Assembly (NCBI RefSeq): GCF_003050935.1
Contig: NZ_QAOX01000001.1
Location: 310,001-374,000, forward strand
Length of the DNA: 64,000 nt
From: Luteibacter sp. OK325
GTDB taxonomy: Bacteria; Pseudomonadota; Gammaproteobacteria; Xanthomonadales; Rhodanobacteraceae
Reading direction: 5' to 3'
Within the stretch, counting starts at the first letter, position 1, and each line of letters begins with the position of its first letter. Under the pieces are notes generated by a model. That model was given only the letters and a program-made list of their open reading frames with translations. It was not told the DNA's origin and made no database searches. Shown here piece by piece: positions 54,380-63,475 of the stretch. Made by a program: the position numbers and the translations under genes.

Positions 54380-55549
54380 ATGAATACCCCTGCCCTGCCC
54401 AGCATCCGCCTGAAAACCGACCGCGTCCCCGGCCACCCCTGGGTCTGGTCGGCCCAGATCGTCAAACCCGAAGAACGCCTGCCGCCCGGGAGCGTCGTCG
54501 ACGTGCTCGATGCCAAGGGTCGTTTCGTCGGGCGTGGATTCTGGAACGGCCATGCGCGCGTCGCGCTGCGCCTGCTCACCACGGACGCCGACCAGGCGAT
54601 CGACCAGGGCTGGATCGCTTCGCGCATCGCCAAGGCCGTGGAGCTGCGCCGCGAACTGCTCCGGCTGGACGAGGTGAGTGACGCCTGGCGCGTGGTCCAT
54701 AGTGAAGGTGACGGTCTCTCCGGGCTGGTCGTCGACCGCTACGCCAACCATCTCGTGGTCGAGTACTTCGCCGCCGGCATGTGGCGGTTCCGTGAGGCCA
54801 TCCACGCCGAGCTGCAGCGCCACTTTCCCGGTGCGTCGCTCTACTGGTTCGCCGAGGAGCACGTTCAACGGCAGGAATCGTTCGACGTTCGCTCCAACGA
54901 TGCACCCGCCGCGGTGGACGTGCACGAGCACGGCCTGGCATTCCATGCCGCGCCGGGCCTCGGCCACAAGACCGGCTTCTTCGCCGACCAGCGCGACAAC
55001 CGCCGCCGGTTCGCCCAGCTTGCCCGTGGGCGTCGCGTGCTCGACCTGTGTTGCAATGCCGGCGGCTTCGCCGTGCATGCGATGAAGGCCGGCGCAAGCG
55101 AAGCCATGGGTGTCGACGCCGACGCGGCCATTCTCGAAGTCGCTCGCGACAATGCCCGGCTGAACCATGTCGAGGCAACGTTCGAACAGGGTGACGTCTT
55201 CGAGTGGCTGCGCGCGGCGATCGCACGCGGCGACACCTGGGACGCCGTCGTCCTCGATCCGCCCAAGCTCACGCGCGACCGCAACCAGGTGGTCAACGCG
55301 CTGAAGAAGTACTTCGCCATGAACCGCACGGCACTCGACGTGATCGCGCCGGGCGGTATCCTCCTGACCTGCTCGTGCACGGGCCTGGTCAGCGAGGACG
55401 ACTTCCTCGAGATGATCCGCCGCGTCGCCCTCAATGCGGGCCGCAACATCCAGGTCCTCCATGTGGACGGAGCCGGCGCGGACCACCCGGTGGCGAGCAA
55501 TGTCCCGGAGAACCGATATCTCAAGGCCGTGTACTGCCGCGTCGACTGA
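54380..55549 (+). CDS. rlmI: 23S rRNA m5C1962 methyltransferase
   Basis: A 389-residue SAM-dependent methyltransferase with an N-terminal PUA domain (HPWVWSAQIVKPEERLPPGS), a linker domain and a Rossmann catalytic domain: SAM motif VLDLCCNAGGFAVHA, catalytic VLDPPKLTRDR and TCSCTGLVSEDDF. The two Cys used for m5C chemistry are present in the TCSC segment. Assignment to C1962 is by similarity to E. coli RlmI. Confidence 0.93.
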   Translation: MNTPALPSIRLKTDRVPGHPWVWSAQIVKPEERLPPGSVVDVLDAKGRFVGRGFWNGHARVALRLLTTDADQAIDQGWIASRIAKAVELRRELLRLDEVSDAWRVVHSEGDGLSGLVVDRYANHLVVEYFAAGMWRFREAIHAELQRHFPGASLYWFAEEHVQRQESFDVRSNDAPAAVDVHEHGLAFHAAPGLGHKTGFFADQRDNRRRFAQLARGRRVLDLCCNAGGFAVHAMKAGASEAMGVDADAAILEVARDNARLNHVEATFEQGDVFEWLRAAIARGDTWDAVVLDPPKLTRDRNQVVNALKKYFAMNRTALDVIAPGGILLTCSCTGLVSEDDFLEMIRRVALNAGRNIQVLHVDGAGADHPVASNVPENRYLKAVYCRVD

Positions 55550-55597
55550 CGCCGCGTTCACCGTGCCTTGATCGCCGGCCGGCTCACACTGCCGGCC

Positions 55598-56680
55598 ATG
55601 TCCAGGAAGCCGCCCGACGTCGCCCTCGTGGTGCCCGATGTAGAACGCGCCCACGCGAAAGCGGCGGGCCTGGTCTACGTGTGCGACACCGACAACGGCA
55701 TCACCCGCTGCAAGCGCGGGCGTTCGTTTCAGTACATGGATGTCGACGGCAAGCGGATCACCGACGAGGACGTGCTTGCGCGCATCCGCGCCCTGGCCAT
55801 CCCGCCGGCGTATACGAAGGTATGGATCTGCTCGAACGAACGTGGGCACCTGCAGGCCACCGGACGCGATGCGCGGCTGCGCAAGCAGTACCGCTATCAC
55901 GCGAAATGGCGGAGCGTGCGCGACCGTGACAAGTTCGAACGGATCATCGAGTTCGGCGAGGCGCTGCCGCGGTTGCGCCGACGCCTGCGCAAGGACCTCG
56001 CCCTGCCCGGACTCCCCCGCGAGAAGGTATTGGCGCTCGTGGTGAGCCTGCTCGAAGAGACCATGATCCGCGTGGGTAACGACGAATACACGAAGCAGAA
56101 CAACTCCTTCGGCCTGACCACCCTGCGCTCCCGCCACGTTGCCGCGCGCCACGGTCGCATCGAGTTCCACTTCCGCGGCAAGAGCGGCCAGTGGCGCGAC
56201 GTGACACTCGACGACCGCCGGCTCGTGAAGGCCGTACGCAAGGTCCAGGACCTGCCCGGCCAAAGGCTTTTCCAGTACCTCGACGATGAGGGGCAGCGTC
56301 AGCCGGTCGACTCAGGCATGGTCAACGACTACCTGCGGGAGGTGACCGGCAGCGAGTGCACGGCGAAGGACTTCCGCACCTGGGGCGGCACGGTCAACGC
56401 CGTCGCCATCCTGGCGGTCACGGCACTGCCCCAGGAGGGTGGCGAACGCGCCGTGAAGGCCGTCCTGGCCGCCGCGGTCAAGGAGGTTGCCAGCGTGCTC
56501 GGCAACACGCCGGCGGTGTGTCGTGCTTCGTATATCCATCCTGAGGTATTCGCGGGGTGGCTCGATGGGGAACTGCACCGCCGCGTGCCGGAAACCGGTG
56601 TCGTTTTTCCACGAAAATTGGAAACGCTGACCCTGGCTTTTCTGCGTCGACGGCTCCATGTATCCCGACGCTCCCGTTAA
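55598..56680 (+). CDS. Type IB DNA topoisomerase (poxvirus-like)
   Basis: A 360-residue tyrosine topoisomerase that relaxes supercoils without ATP. Catalytic elements: IRVGNDEYTKQNNSFGLTTL with the first Arg, KSGQWRDVTL with the Lys, KDFRTWGGTVNAV with the second Arg, and the nucleophile Tyr312 in ASYIHP. Bacterial TopIB is sporadic and of poxvirus type. The start was set at ATG 55598 rather than a TTG ten codons earlier. Not obviously in an operon. Confidence 0.93.
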   Translation: MSRKPPDVALVVPDVERAHAKAAGLVYVCDTDNGITRCKRGRSFQYMDVDGKRITDEDVLARIRALAIPPAYTKVWICSNERGHLQATGRDARLRKQYRYHAKWRSVRDRDKFERIIEFGEALPRLRRRLRKDLALPGLPREKVLALVVSLLEETMIRVGNDEYTKQNNSFGLTTLRSRHVAARHGRIEFHFRGKSGQWRDVTLDDRRLVKAVRKVQDLPGQRLFQYLDDEGQRQPVDSGMVNDYLREVTGSECTAKDFRTWGGTVNAVAILAVTALPQEGGERAVKAVLAAAVKEVASVLGNTPAVCRASYIHPEVFAGWLDGELHRRVPETGVVFPRKLETLTLAFLRRRLHVSRRSR

Positions 56681-56745
56681 GGCAAACGGATGGCTATAGT
56701 GCTCACACGGGGTTCGCGTTCGATTTTCCAGGGGTTGTGTTGACG

Positions 56746-57666
56746 ATGTTGCGGTGGAAGGTGATTCCCGTCCTGTTCGGCCTGACGGCAGGCCTGGGTG
56801 TGCATGCGCAGGAAGCGCCGGCAGCGCCGCCGTTCGCCCTGCCCGACGCGAGCAGCCATCGCGGCGTGGTGGACGACACCTGGATCATTGCGCCCAAGCG
56901 ACTGTCCGACGCCACGCTTACTGGCGTGAAGAACTACGCCGACGAAGGAGACATCGCTGCCGGCGTGTCGCTGCGTTATCGCATCGACCATGCCGAATGG
57001 ATCATCGCGGACGTGTTCATCTACCCCGCGGGTGAAGGCGACAGCGCGAAGATGCTGCACCAGGCAGCGGAGGATTTTCGCGAATCGGTGGCCTATGCCG
57101 AACGCCAGGAGATCTATCGCAACGTCTGGTGGGGCGACGAATCCGCGTATACCGCCTCGTTGGCCGGGGGGAAGAAGATCGAGGGCCGCTTCCTGCCGAT
57201 CGTGTTCGACGCCCAGCAGGACATGCTGACCTCACGAACCTACCTGTTCTACCGCAAGCTGTATTACGTGAAGATACGGCTGACCACGACCGTGGATGCC
57301 GTCGACTCGCTTGCCGAGAACGCCGACGCCTTCGTCAAGGGCCTTCTCGACGGCGTCGAGGTCGTTAGTGCGGGCACGTGTGGTCGCAAGATGGACATCG
57401 TGGCACTTCAACCGGGCGAATCGGCGCCAGGCGATCTTCCCGATGGTGTCAGCGCCGACGGTTTCCGCATGGCTCTCAAGCTCACTCGGTCGGGTACGCC
57501 GGCATATGGCGCACAGATGGCGAAGGCGATGTCCCTGGCGGCAAAGCGCCAGCTGGCCGGTGGTTGCACCACACTCGATTACCATCCGCCACTGGAGGAC
57601 GGCACGCGCACCGTGCTGCACCTGTCATTCACCCCCGAAGACTGGGGTTCGTCACCGAAGCCCTGA
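56746..57666 (+). CDS. Hypothetical secreted protein
   Basis: 306 residues with a signal peptide (LFGLTAGLGVHAQ). The mature part has no catalytic motif that I recognise. Two Cys (CGRKMD and GGCTTLD) may pair. Repeated alternating patterns (ADVFIYPAGEGD, LTSRTYLFYRKLYYVKI) suggest a beta-rich fold. AGGGG lies upstream of the ATG at 56746. It ends before a hairpin that separates it from the convergent protease gene. Confidence 0.78.
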   Translation: MLRWKVIPVLFGLTAGLGVHAQEAPAAPPFALPDASSHRGVVDDTWIIAPKRLSDATLTGVKNYADEGDIAAGVSLRYRIDHAEWIIADVFIYPAGEGDSAKMLHQAAEDFRESVAYAERQEIYRNVWWGDESAYTASLAGGKKIEGRFLPIVFDAQQDMLTSRTYLFYRKLYYVKIRLTTTVDAVDSLAENADAFVKGLLDGVEVVSAGTCGRKMDIVALQPGESAPGDLPDGVSADGFRMALKLTRSGTPAYGAQMAKAMSLAAKRQLAGGCTTLDYHPPLEDGTRTVLHLSFTPEDWGSSPKP

Positions 57667-57672
57667 ACGTAG

Positions 57673-57705
57673 AACGGCCGGAGCGCGTCCCACGCCCCGG
57701 CCGTT
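57673..57705. terminator. Hairpin between convergent genes
   Basis: AACGGCCGG pairs perfectly with CCGGCCGTT (9 bp, 15-nt loop). U-runs are minimal on both sides, so it is at best a weak bidirectional terminator. Confidence 0.5.
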
Positions 57706-57791
57706 GCCACCCGGTGACTTGCGGCGACCCGTGAATAATGCGGGAGTCCACCGCTTCCGCCCATGGAAGAATTCTGAAAAAGTCGCGAAGT

Positions 57792-59621
57792 TCAGCCGGG
57801 CGCGAAGTCGACCAGGTGGAGCGTCACCTTTCGCCCGTTCACCATGCCCAGCACCACCGCCTGGCCATCGCTCGCCCGGTCGAAGACATCACGCAGCCCC
57901 CAACCGCCAAGGCGCGCTGCCGACACCCCGTTTACCGTAAGGATGGCATCGCCGACACGGATGCCTGCCTTCGCCGCCGGGCCGCCCGCCACCACGGCGG
58001 AAACGATGAAGCGATCGGGCTGGTCGGGTTTGCGTCCGGCGCGCAGGCCGGGGTCGGCATTGCCGGGTTTCGCCGCAACCGCACGAGGCGCCAGCGTCAT
58101 GGCGGCGCGCCGGTAGTCCACATAGACGGTGAATCGGGAGAGGACGTCCTGGCCGATATTCCCCGCTTCACTGACATTGGCTGTGGCACCGGCATCGGGT
58201 GGCGTGAGCTGGGCGATGTGGCCGTGCACGATCAGACTGCCCATGCCAAGCGACTCGACATGCGAGAGTCGTGATACGAAAGGGCCGCCGACACCACCGC
58301 CACCCACCAGGGCATAACCCTTGCGGTAGCGATCGATCAGGCCATTGCGTTGCAGCCATTGCGGGAAAATGAGCAGGCGTCCGCTATTGCCGGTGTCGAT
58401 GCCGAAGACGCCCGGCTTGCCGTCCAGCGTGCCGTCGATCACCGGCATGTCGAACGTGAAACGCAGCGGGACGCTGGTGCCTGTCATGGCCGTCGGCGCC
58501 GCTCCGATATCGAACGGCGACAGCAACAGGCGACGATGGTCGTAGTCGAAGGTGACCGCGAAACGTTCGAATACCTCCAGCCCGAGGATGCCAGCGATGG
58601 GTTCACGCTCCCCGCGATCCGAAAAGCCGAAGCCGAAAGGCATGACAAGGAACGTCTGGTCGCGCACGTTCGCTTCGCCCAGTCCGAGGTTGTCGACATG
58701 CGCATACGAGGTTGGCATCGAGCCGGGGCCTGATCCCGTGCTGACGCCCTTGCCCTGGCCACGCACGCCGAGCTTCTTTGCCGCCGCTTCGGTGAGGATG
58801 GCGTGGCCACCGGTGTCGAGGATGAACGGCAACGGTGCTGCCCCATTGATCGAGACATCGACCAGCAGCGCGCCGCCTTCAAGCGTCATCGGCACGCTGG
58901 CCACTCGCGTATCGCCGCGCATCGTGACGTCGCCGGGAAGCCGGGGCGGACGGGCGAGCGCTGTGGCGAGGGCTGCTTCGTCCAGACGGCGGTAGCGGTC
59001 GACCTGCACGGTTTCGCTGCCGTCTTCGGTGCCGCTGTCCGTTTTCGCGACCGTCATAAAGCGATAGGGCAGCGATATACCCGCCGTATCCCGGTAGTCG
59101 GAAAAGTCGCGTGTAAAGGTAAGGAACGAGGAACGCCATTGCGCGCGCCGCAAGTGTTTCGTGGCCTGGTCAAACCAGAGCGTGACGTCCCGCCCATCCC
59201 GTGGCGTTGCCACGACCCGACGCAAGCTCGTTCCGTTCTCGCCCACTTGCACGTCATCGCGATACGCGGTGCCGTCGTTCTCCAGCCACCCGTAGCGCAG
59301 CAACCAGGCTTCCGTCACGGCAACGATTTTCGCCTCGTCCGAATCGAAGGGATGCACGGCACCGGAGATGTCCTGATGCCAGCGCCCATCGGCGTCCAGG
59401 CCATCGGCGGTGGAGCGCACGGGATGCGTCGCACGGGTCGCGTACGCCCCCGAACGGCGGTCGACGATCTCCCGCCAACGTGCGTCGAGTCCCTCGCTGG
59501 ATTGCGTTCCCGTGGCCTCGAAGGCGGGGAAAGCCGCCAACCCGGACGACGCCTCCGCGCGGGTCACGACCCCTACCCCGCAAAACAGAGTAAGCAAAAA
59601 CGGCAAAATTCTCGACGTCAT
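57792..59621 (-). CDS. Secreted PDZ-aspartyl protease
   Basis: 609 residues with a signal peptide (ILPFLLTLFCGVGVVTRAEA). A N-terminal domain of about 220 residues precedes two pepsin/retropepsin-like halves, each with a D-T-G: ILDTGGHA (Asp269) and GIDTGNSG (Asp409). A C-terminal PDZ domain (GIRVGDAILTVNGV, about residues 520-609) follows. Two DTG motifs in one chain could form an active site without dimerising. The start was taken at ATG 59621, with GGGAG six bases upstream. The substrate is unknown; a periplasmic or secreted role is likely. Confidence 0.88.
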   Translation of the reverse strand: MTSRILPFLLTLFCGVGVVTRAEASSGLAAFPAFEATGTQSSEGLDARWREIVDRRSGAYATRATHPVRSTADGLDADGRWHQDISGAVHPFDSDEAKIVAVTEAWLLRYGWLENDGTAYRDDVQVGENGTSLRRVVATPRDGRDVTLWFDQATKHLRRAQWRSSFLTFTRDFSDYRDTAGISLPYRFMTVAKTDSGTEDGSETVQVDRYRRLDEAALATALARPPRLPGDVTMRGDTRVASVPMTLEGGALLVDVSINGAAPLPFILDTGGHAILTEAAAKKLGVRGQGKGVSTGSGPGSMPTSYAHVDNLGLGEANVRDQTFLVMPFGFGFSDRGEREPIAGILGLEVFERFAVTFDYDHRRLLLSPFDIGAAPTAMTGTSVPLRFTFDMPVIDGTLDGKPGVFGIDTGNSGRLLIFPQWLQRNGLIDRYRKGYALVGGGGVGGPFVSRLSHVESLGMGSLIVHGHIAQLTPPDAGATANVSEAGNIGQDVLSRFTVYVDYRRAAMTLAPRAVAAKPGNADPGLRAGRKPDQPDRFIVSAVVAGGPAAKAGIRVGDAILTVNGVSAARLGGWGLRDVFDRASDGQAVVLGMVNGRKVTLHLVDFAPG

Positions 59622-59697
59622 TCGTGGCTCCCGGGTCCGAGGTGCACCTCCGATTCTAGGCAGGTCGCGCATGGAGAACACGGTGCCTTCCGGCAGG

Positions 59698-59724
59698 GTC
59701 ACGGGCGGCCGCGACACCCGTGAC
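59698..59724. promoter_or_regulatory. 8-bp dyad in the divergent protease/lipoprotein region
   Basis: GTCACGGG-N11-CCCGTGAC is a perfect inverted repeat lying 77 bp upstream of the protease start, within the 281-bp divergent gap 59622-59902. It is operator-like, but no regulator can be named. Confidence 0.35.
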
Positions 59725-59902
59725 AAAGACCTACGAAATATCTCAAACTCCGCCCACGGAACCGTCAGGGGGCTGGTTTCCGCCGGAGCCGCTCGTGTCG
59801 GGGGACACGCGGACCGCCACTTCTCGCTTCCAGGTTGCCTGTATCCGGCCCGACTCGGTGTCGGTGTGGGACGCACGCGACTGCCAGACGAAGGAAAGCA
59901 CT

Positions 59903-60658
59903 ATGCATACGTTATGGAAGAACGGCCTTGTCGTTGCCTGTATTGCCAGCGTCACCGCTTGCGCATCGATCACCGGCGGCACGCACCAGAAGGTCAGCGT
60001 CCAGCCGCAAACGGCATCCGGCCAGGTCATTACCGGTGCCAGCTGCCGCCTGACCAATGACCGCGGGTCGGTGAACGTCACCGCTCCCGGTGTCGCCACG
60101 GTGCACCGCTCCGGCCAGCCGCTCGAGGTGAACTGCCGCAAGGATGGTGCGACCGTCGCCCAGCAGTCGTTCCCGGCCTCCACGCGCGGCATGGTCTGGG
60201 GCAACATCGTTTTTGGCGGCATCATCGGCGTCGTCATCGATTACTCGAACGGCGCCGCGCACCACTACGCCAGCCAGTTGCGCCTGATGGGCACCGACGT
60301 GGGCGGCGTGGCTTCATCTGCAGGCCTGCCCGGAGCGCCTGTCGCCTCGGCCGCCTCGGTGGACACGAAAGCCGTGGCCGACGCGCCCACAAGCAACGGT
60401 GCTCAGCCGCATGAACAGGAGATCGCCACGGCCTTCCAGCCGGGCGGCCCGGCAAGCCTCGATCCGCGCGTGGGGACTTCCATGTTCAATGCCGCCCAGA
60501 ACGTCGCTGCCATCCAGCAGTGCGACCGCATGATCCGCGTGGTCGAGGTCGACGGACAGCACGCGTTGTTCTTTACCCAGTGCCAGGGCCGTCAGCAGAA
60601 GCTGCACATCGAGTGCACCGCCGACAGCTGCGTACCGCTGCTGCCGCCGGAAACCTGA
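59903..60658 (+). CDS. Putative lipoprotein with a glycine-zipper-like segment
   Basis: 251 residues. The lipoprotein signal MHTLWKNGLVVACIASVTAC gives an acylated Cys at residue 20. The first half is a small beta domain with a Cys pair (GASCRL and VNCRKDG). A glycine-rich hydrophobic stretch (VWGNIVFGGIIGVVIDY) follows, then an Ala/Ser-rich linker and a C-terminal domain with four Cys (QQCDRM, TQCQGR, IECTADSC). AAGGAAAG lies upstream of the ATG. The pattern resembles small cell-envelope lipoproteins. Function unknown. Confidence 0.82.
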   Translation: MHTLWKNGLVVACIASVTACASITGGTHQKVSVQPQTASGQVITGASCRLTNDRGSVNVTAPGVATVHRSGQPLEVNCRKDGATVAQQSFPASTRGMVWGNIVFGGIIGVVIDYSNGAAHHYASQLRLMGTDVGGVASSAGLPGAPVASAASVDTKAVADAPTSNGAQPHEQEIATAFQPGGPASLDPRVGTSMFNAAQNVAAIQQCDRMIRVVEVDGQHALFFTQCQGRQQKLHIECTADSCVPLLPPET

Positions 60659-60680
60659 TCTGGCGTCGAGCCCCTTCGGC

Positions 60681-60800
60681 GGCGAACCCTCAAGCTGTCG
60701 TGTACGCGAATGAGGCCTTATGGTGATCGTGCGAGCGGTTGAACCGCCCGCACAATGCAATGCAAAGCCTCGTTCGCGACATCACCGCTGAGGGTTCGCC
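60681..60800. repeat. 120-bp nested palindrome
   Basis: Three concentric inverted repeats share a centre near 60741: GGCGAACCCTCA (60681-60692) with TGAGGGTTCGCC (60789-60800); GCGAATGAGGC (60706-60716) with GCCTCGTTCGC (60767-60777, one mismatch); and the inner hairpin 60729-60753 (GTGCG-GCGGT core). It lies between convergent genes and could fold into one long cruciform. This palindrome and the short region after it fill the 176-bp gap 60659-60834. Confidence 0.78.
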
Positions 60801-60834
60801 GGCGTAGCCGGTTCGTACAACGACAATAAGCACC

Positions 60835-61890
60835 TTATTTGAGGTGCGGCGCCAGCAGGGGCATGTCGGCCGGACCCAGGCGATCCGATGCGGTCATCAA
60901 CTGGTGCCAGTACGGATAGAGCACCGGCGGCGCGCTGACTTCATCCAGACGCTGACGCTCTTCGGCCGTGAGCTTCAGTTCGGCGGCCGCCAGGTTGTCC
61001 TTGAACTGTGCCTCGGTACGACCACCGATCACCAGCGAGGTGACCGCAGGACGCTCGAGCAACCAGGCCAGCGCGACCTGCGCTCCCGACACGCCACGCG
61101 ATTGGGCGATTGAAACCAGTACGTCGACGACGCGCCACAGGCGCTCTTCGTCGCGGATCGGCGGTTCGGTCCAGCCGGCCAGCTGGCGCGAGCCTTCCGG
61201 GGCCTTGGTATCGCGACGGTGCTTGCCCGAAAGCAGCCCGCCGGCGAGCGGACTCCACACCAGCACGCCGAGGCCCTGGTCGATCGAAATCGGCAGCAGT
61301 TCGTATTCGGCTTCGCGCGCTTCCAGCGTGTAATGGATCTGCTGGCTGATGAAACGCTGGCGGTGCTCACGCTCGCTCACGCCGAGCGCCTTCATCAGGT
61401 GCCAGGCGGAATAGTTGGAGCAACCCAGGTAACGCACCTTGCCGTCGCGAACGAGGGTGTCGAGCGCTTCCAGGGTTTCCTCCAGAGGCGTCAGGCCATC
61501 CCACTGGTGAACCTGGTAGAGATCGATCACGTCCGTGCGCAGCCGCTTCAGGCTGGCTTCGCATTCGCGAATCAGGTGATAGCGCGACAGGCCACCATGG
61601 TTCGGGCCATCACCCATGGGAAAGCGCGCCTTGGTCGCGATCAGGACGTCCTTCGGACGCTTGCCGCCGAGCACTTCACCGATAATCTCTTCCGAACGAC
61701 CGTCGGAATAGACGTTCGCCGTGTCGATGAGATTCACGCCGGCGTCGATGCACATGTCGATCAGCCGGCGCGCTTCGTCGACGCCGGAGCTACCGACCGA
61801 GGCGAATTTGCCCTGGCCGCCGAAGGTCATCGTGCCCATCGTGAGGGTGGAGACTTTGAGGCCGGAGCGGCCAAGCAGTCGGTATTCCAT
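60835..61890 (-). CDS. Aldo/keto reductase
   Basis: A 351-residue NADPH-dependent oxidoreductase of the AKR superfamily. The catalytic tetrad is complete: Asp56 and Tyr61 in NLIDTANVYSDGRSEE, Lys87 in IATKARF and His128 in YQVHQWD. The C-terminal IGGRTEAQFKDNL binds the cofactor phosphate. The substrate is unknown. It is divergent from a LysR gene 107 bp away, which probably regulates it. Confidence 0.92.
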   Translation of the reverse strand: MEYRLLGRSGLKVSTLTMGTMTFGGQGKFASVGSSGVDEARRLIDMCIDAGVNLIDTANVYSDGRSEEIIGEVLGGKRPKDVLIATKARFPMGDGPNHGGLSRYHLIRECEASLKRLRTDVIDLYQVHQWDGLTPLEETLEALDTLVRDGKVRYLGCSNYSAWHLMKALGVSEREHRQRFISQQIHYTLEAREAEYELLPISIDQGLGVLVWSPLAGGLLSGKHRRDTKAPEGSRQLAGWTEPPIRDEERLWRVVDVLVSIAQSRGVSGAQVALAWLLERPAVTSLVIGGRTEAQFKDNLAAAELKLTAEERQRLDEVSAPPVLYPYWHQLMTASDRLGPADMPLLAPHLK

Positions 61891-61996
61891 GGGGAGTCCT
61901 TGTGGGGAGTGAACCTGCTCACGTTAGCCTTCCCGCCATTGATCTGTAAAATGGAAAATTCTGATCGAATTAAGCATCCCTGAGACTCAATACGCC

Positions 61997-62911
61997 GTGG
62001 ACCTCAAGCAGCTCGAATACTTCATCGCCGTCGCCGAGGAGCGCCATTTCACGCGAGCCGCCCAGCGCCTCAACGTGGTCCAGTCCGGCCTTTCCCAGAC
62101 CATCCGCAGCCTGGAGGAAGAACTCGGTGGTCCGTTGTTCGTCCGCACCACGCGCAGCGTGGCGCTCACCGCCGCCGGCGGCGTCCTGCTGGAAGAAGCC
62201 CATCGGGTGCTCGACGCCGCGCGCACCGCGCGCATGGCGGTCACCCAGGTGCACGGCCTGGCACGCGGGCGGTTACGCATCGGCGCCATCCAGAGCCTCG
62301 CCCCCTTCATCGACCTGCCGACCACGCTGGGACGGTTCCGCGAAGCCTTTGGCGGCATCGACATCGAACTCCGCTTCGACGGTTCGGCCAACCTGCTCGA
62401 AGAAGTGCGCGATGGCCACCTGGACATTGCCTTCACCCAGCCGCCCACCACACCCGTGGCGGACGTGGTCACGAAATTACTGGTCTGCGAAGGCCTGGTG
62501 GCCGTGTGCCCGCCCAAGCATCGACTGGCCGGTGCCCACGACGTCACGTTGAGCGATCTCGCACAGGAGAGCTATGTCGACCTCCGCGCCGACTGGGGCA
62601 TGCGCCAACTCATCGACGAGGCTTTCACCGAGGCGGGGCTCACCCGGCGCATCCGCTTCGAGGTGAACGACATGGGCATGTTGATCGAACTCGCGGCGCA
62701 AGGCCTGGGCATCGCCTTGGTTCCGGAGTCGATCGCGAAGATCCGCCGCGATGACCGCCATGCGAGACCGATCGCCTTCGCCGACATCGCGGAGAACGAG
62801 GAACCATGCTGGGAAATCGTCGTGGGTTATCGCGCACGAAGTGGTGAAGCGCCGGGTCGCCTAGCGCAGGCCTTTCTCGATGTGCTGGTGCAGCCGGCCG
62901 GTGCGCTCTAG
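61997..62911 (+). CDS. LysR family transcriptional regulator
   Basis: A 304-residue regulator. DNA-binding domain MDLKQLEYFIAVAEERHFTR and LNVVQSGLSQTIRSLEEELG, followed by an effector-binding domain. The start is GTG. The 106-bp gap to the aldo/keto reductase gene is AT-rich for this genome and contains TTGATC-N18-GATCGAA, a weak LysR-like dyad (61939-61969). It is likely to control the reductase. Its TAG overlaps the cupin gene's TAG on the other strand. Confidence 0.92.
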   Translation: MDLKQLEYFIAVAEERHFTRAAQRLNVVQSGLSQTIRSLEEELGGPLFVRTTRSVALTAAGGVLLEEAHRVLDAARTARMAVTQVHGLARGRLRIGAIQSLAPFIDLPTTLGRFREAFGGIDIELRFDGSANLLEEVRDGHLDIAFTQPPTTPVADVVTKLLVCEGLVAVCPPKHRLAGAHDVTLSDLAQESYVDLRADWGMRQLIDEAFTEAGLTRRIRFEVNDMGMLIELAAQGLGIALVPESIAKIRRDDRHARPIAFADIAENEEPCWEIVVGYRARSGEAPGRLAQAFLDVLVQPAGAL

Positions 62912-63411
62912 GGCTCGCCATCCCAGTAATCCAGGCCGTTCTCCATCCGCTGCACATAGCTGAAACGTGAGCCGTCGGGCCTGCTGACGATGGACGAGTG
63001 CTTTCCCGAGTCCGGATACTCGACGAACTCCGGCGATTCACGCGTGCTGATGGACAGATACTTCAGGGGCGCATCGGACGTATTGATGAACTGGTGCGGA
63101 TACTCCGGACCCGGCGGAATAAAGACGACATCGCCGGCACGCACAGGCAGCCGTTCACCGGCAACGCGTAACGTGCCCTCGCCTTCCAGCACCACGAACA
63201 TCTCTTCCTGCGCATAGTGGAAATGGTAAGGGCAGGACATCTTGCCGGGCGCGACGATGTCGAAAGAGGCACCGAGTTTCTCCGCGGCCGTCCCGGTGCC
63301 GAGGCGAATGCCGACGGCGTCGTAAAGGGGCTCGCGGACAAAGCGTTCGGCGGGGGCATCATGGAAGTTGCGGATGAGCTGCGCGGCGAGCTGGGTGGCA
63401 CGTGAAGTCAT
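62908..63411 (-). CDS. Cupin-domain protein
   Basis: A 167-residue protein with a single cupin barrel. Metal-ligand motif PYHFHYAQEEMFVVLEGEG (His, His, Glu) and the second motif PHQFINTSD are present, so it may bind a metal. Cupins of this type can be isomerases, dioxygenases or sensors; the family cannot be resolved. Convergent with the LysR gene; the two stop codons share the palindrome CTAG. Confidence 0.88.
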   Translation of the reverse strand: MTSRATQLAAQLIRNFHDAPAERFVREPLYDAVGIRLGTGTAAEKLGASFDIVAPGKMSCPYHFHYAQEEMFVVLEGEGTLRVAGERLPVRAGDVVFIPPGPEYPHQFINTSDAPLKYLSISTRESPEFVEYPDSGKHSSIVSRPDGSRFSYVQRMENGLDYWDGEP

Positions 63412-63475
63412 GGGCCTGCCATCGTGCGATGTGAGTCCTTGTAAGCTTGCACGTCCCGTCTAACCGAGCAAGCCG

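Noticed and set aside
61939..61969. TTGATC-N18-GATCGAA between the aldo/keto reductase and LysR genes as an operator
   Set aside because: The arms are short and the spacing is unusual for a LysR site; left as a remark in the regulator entry.
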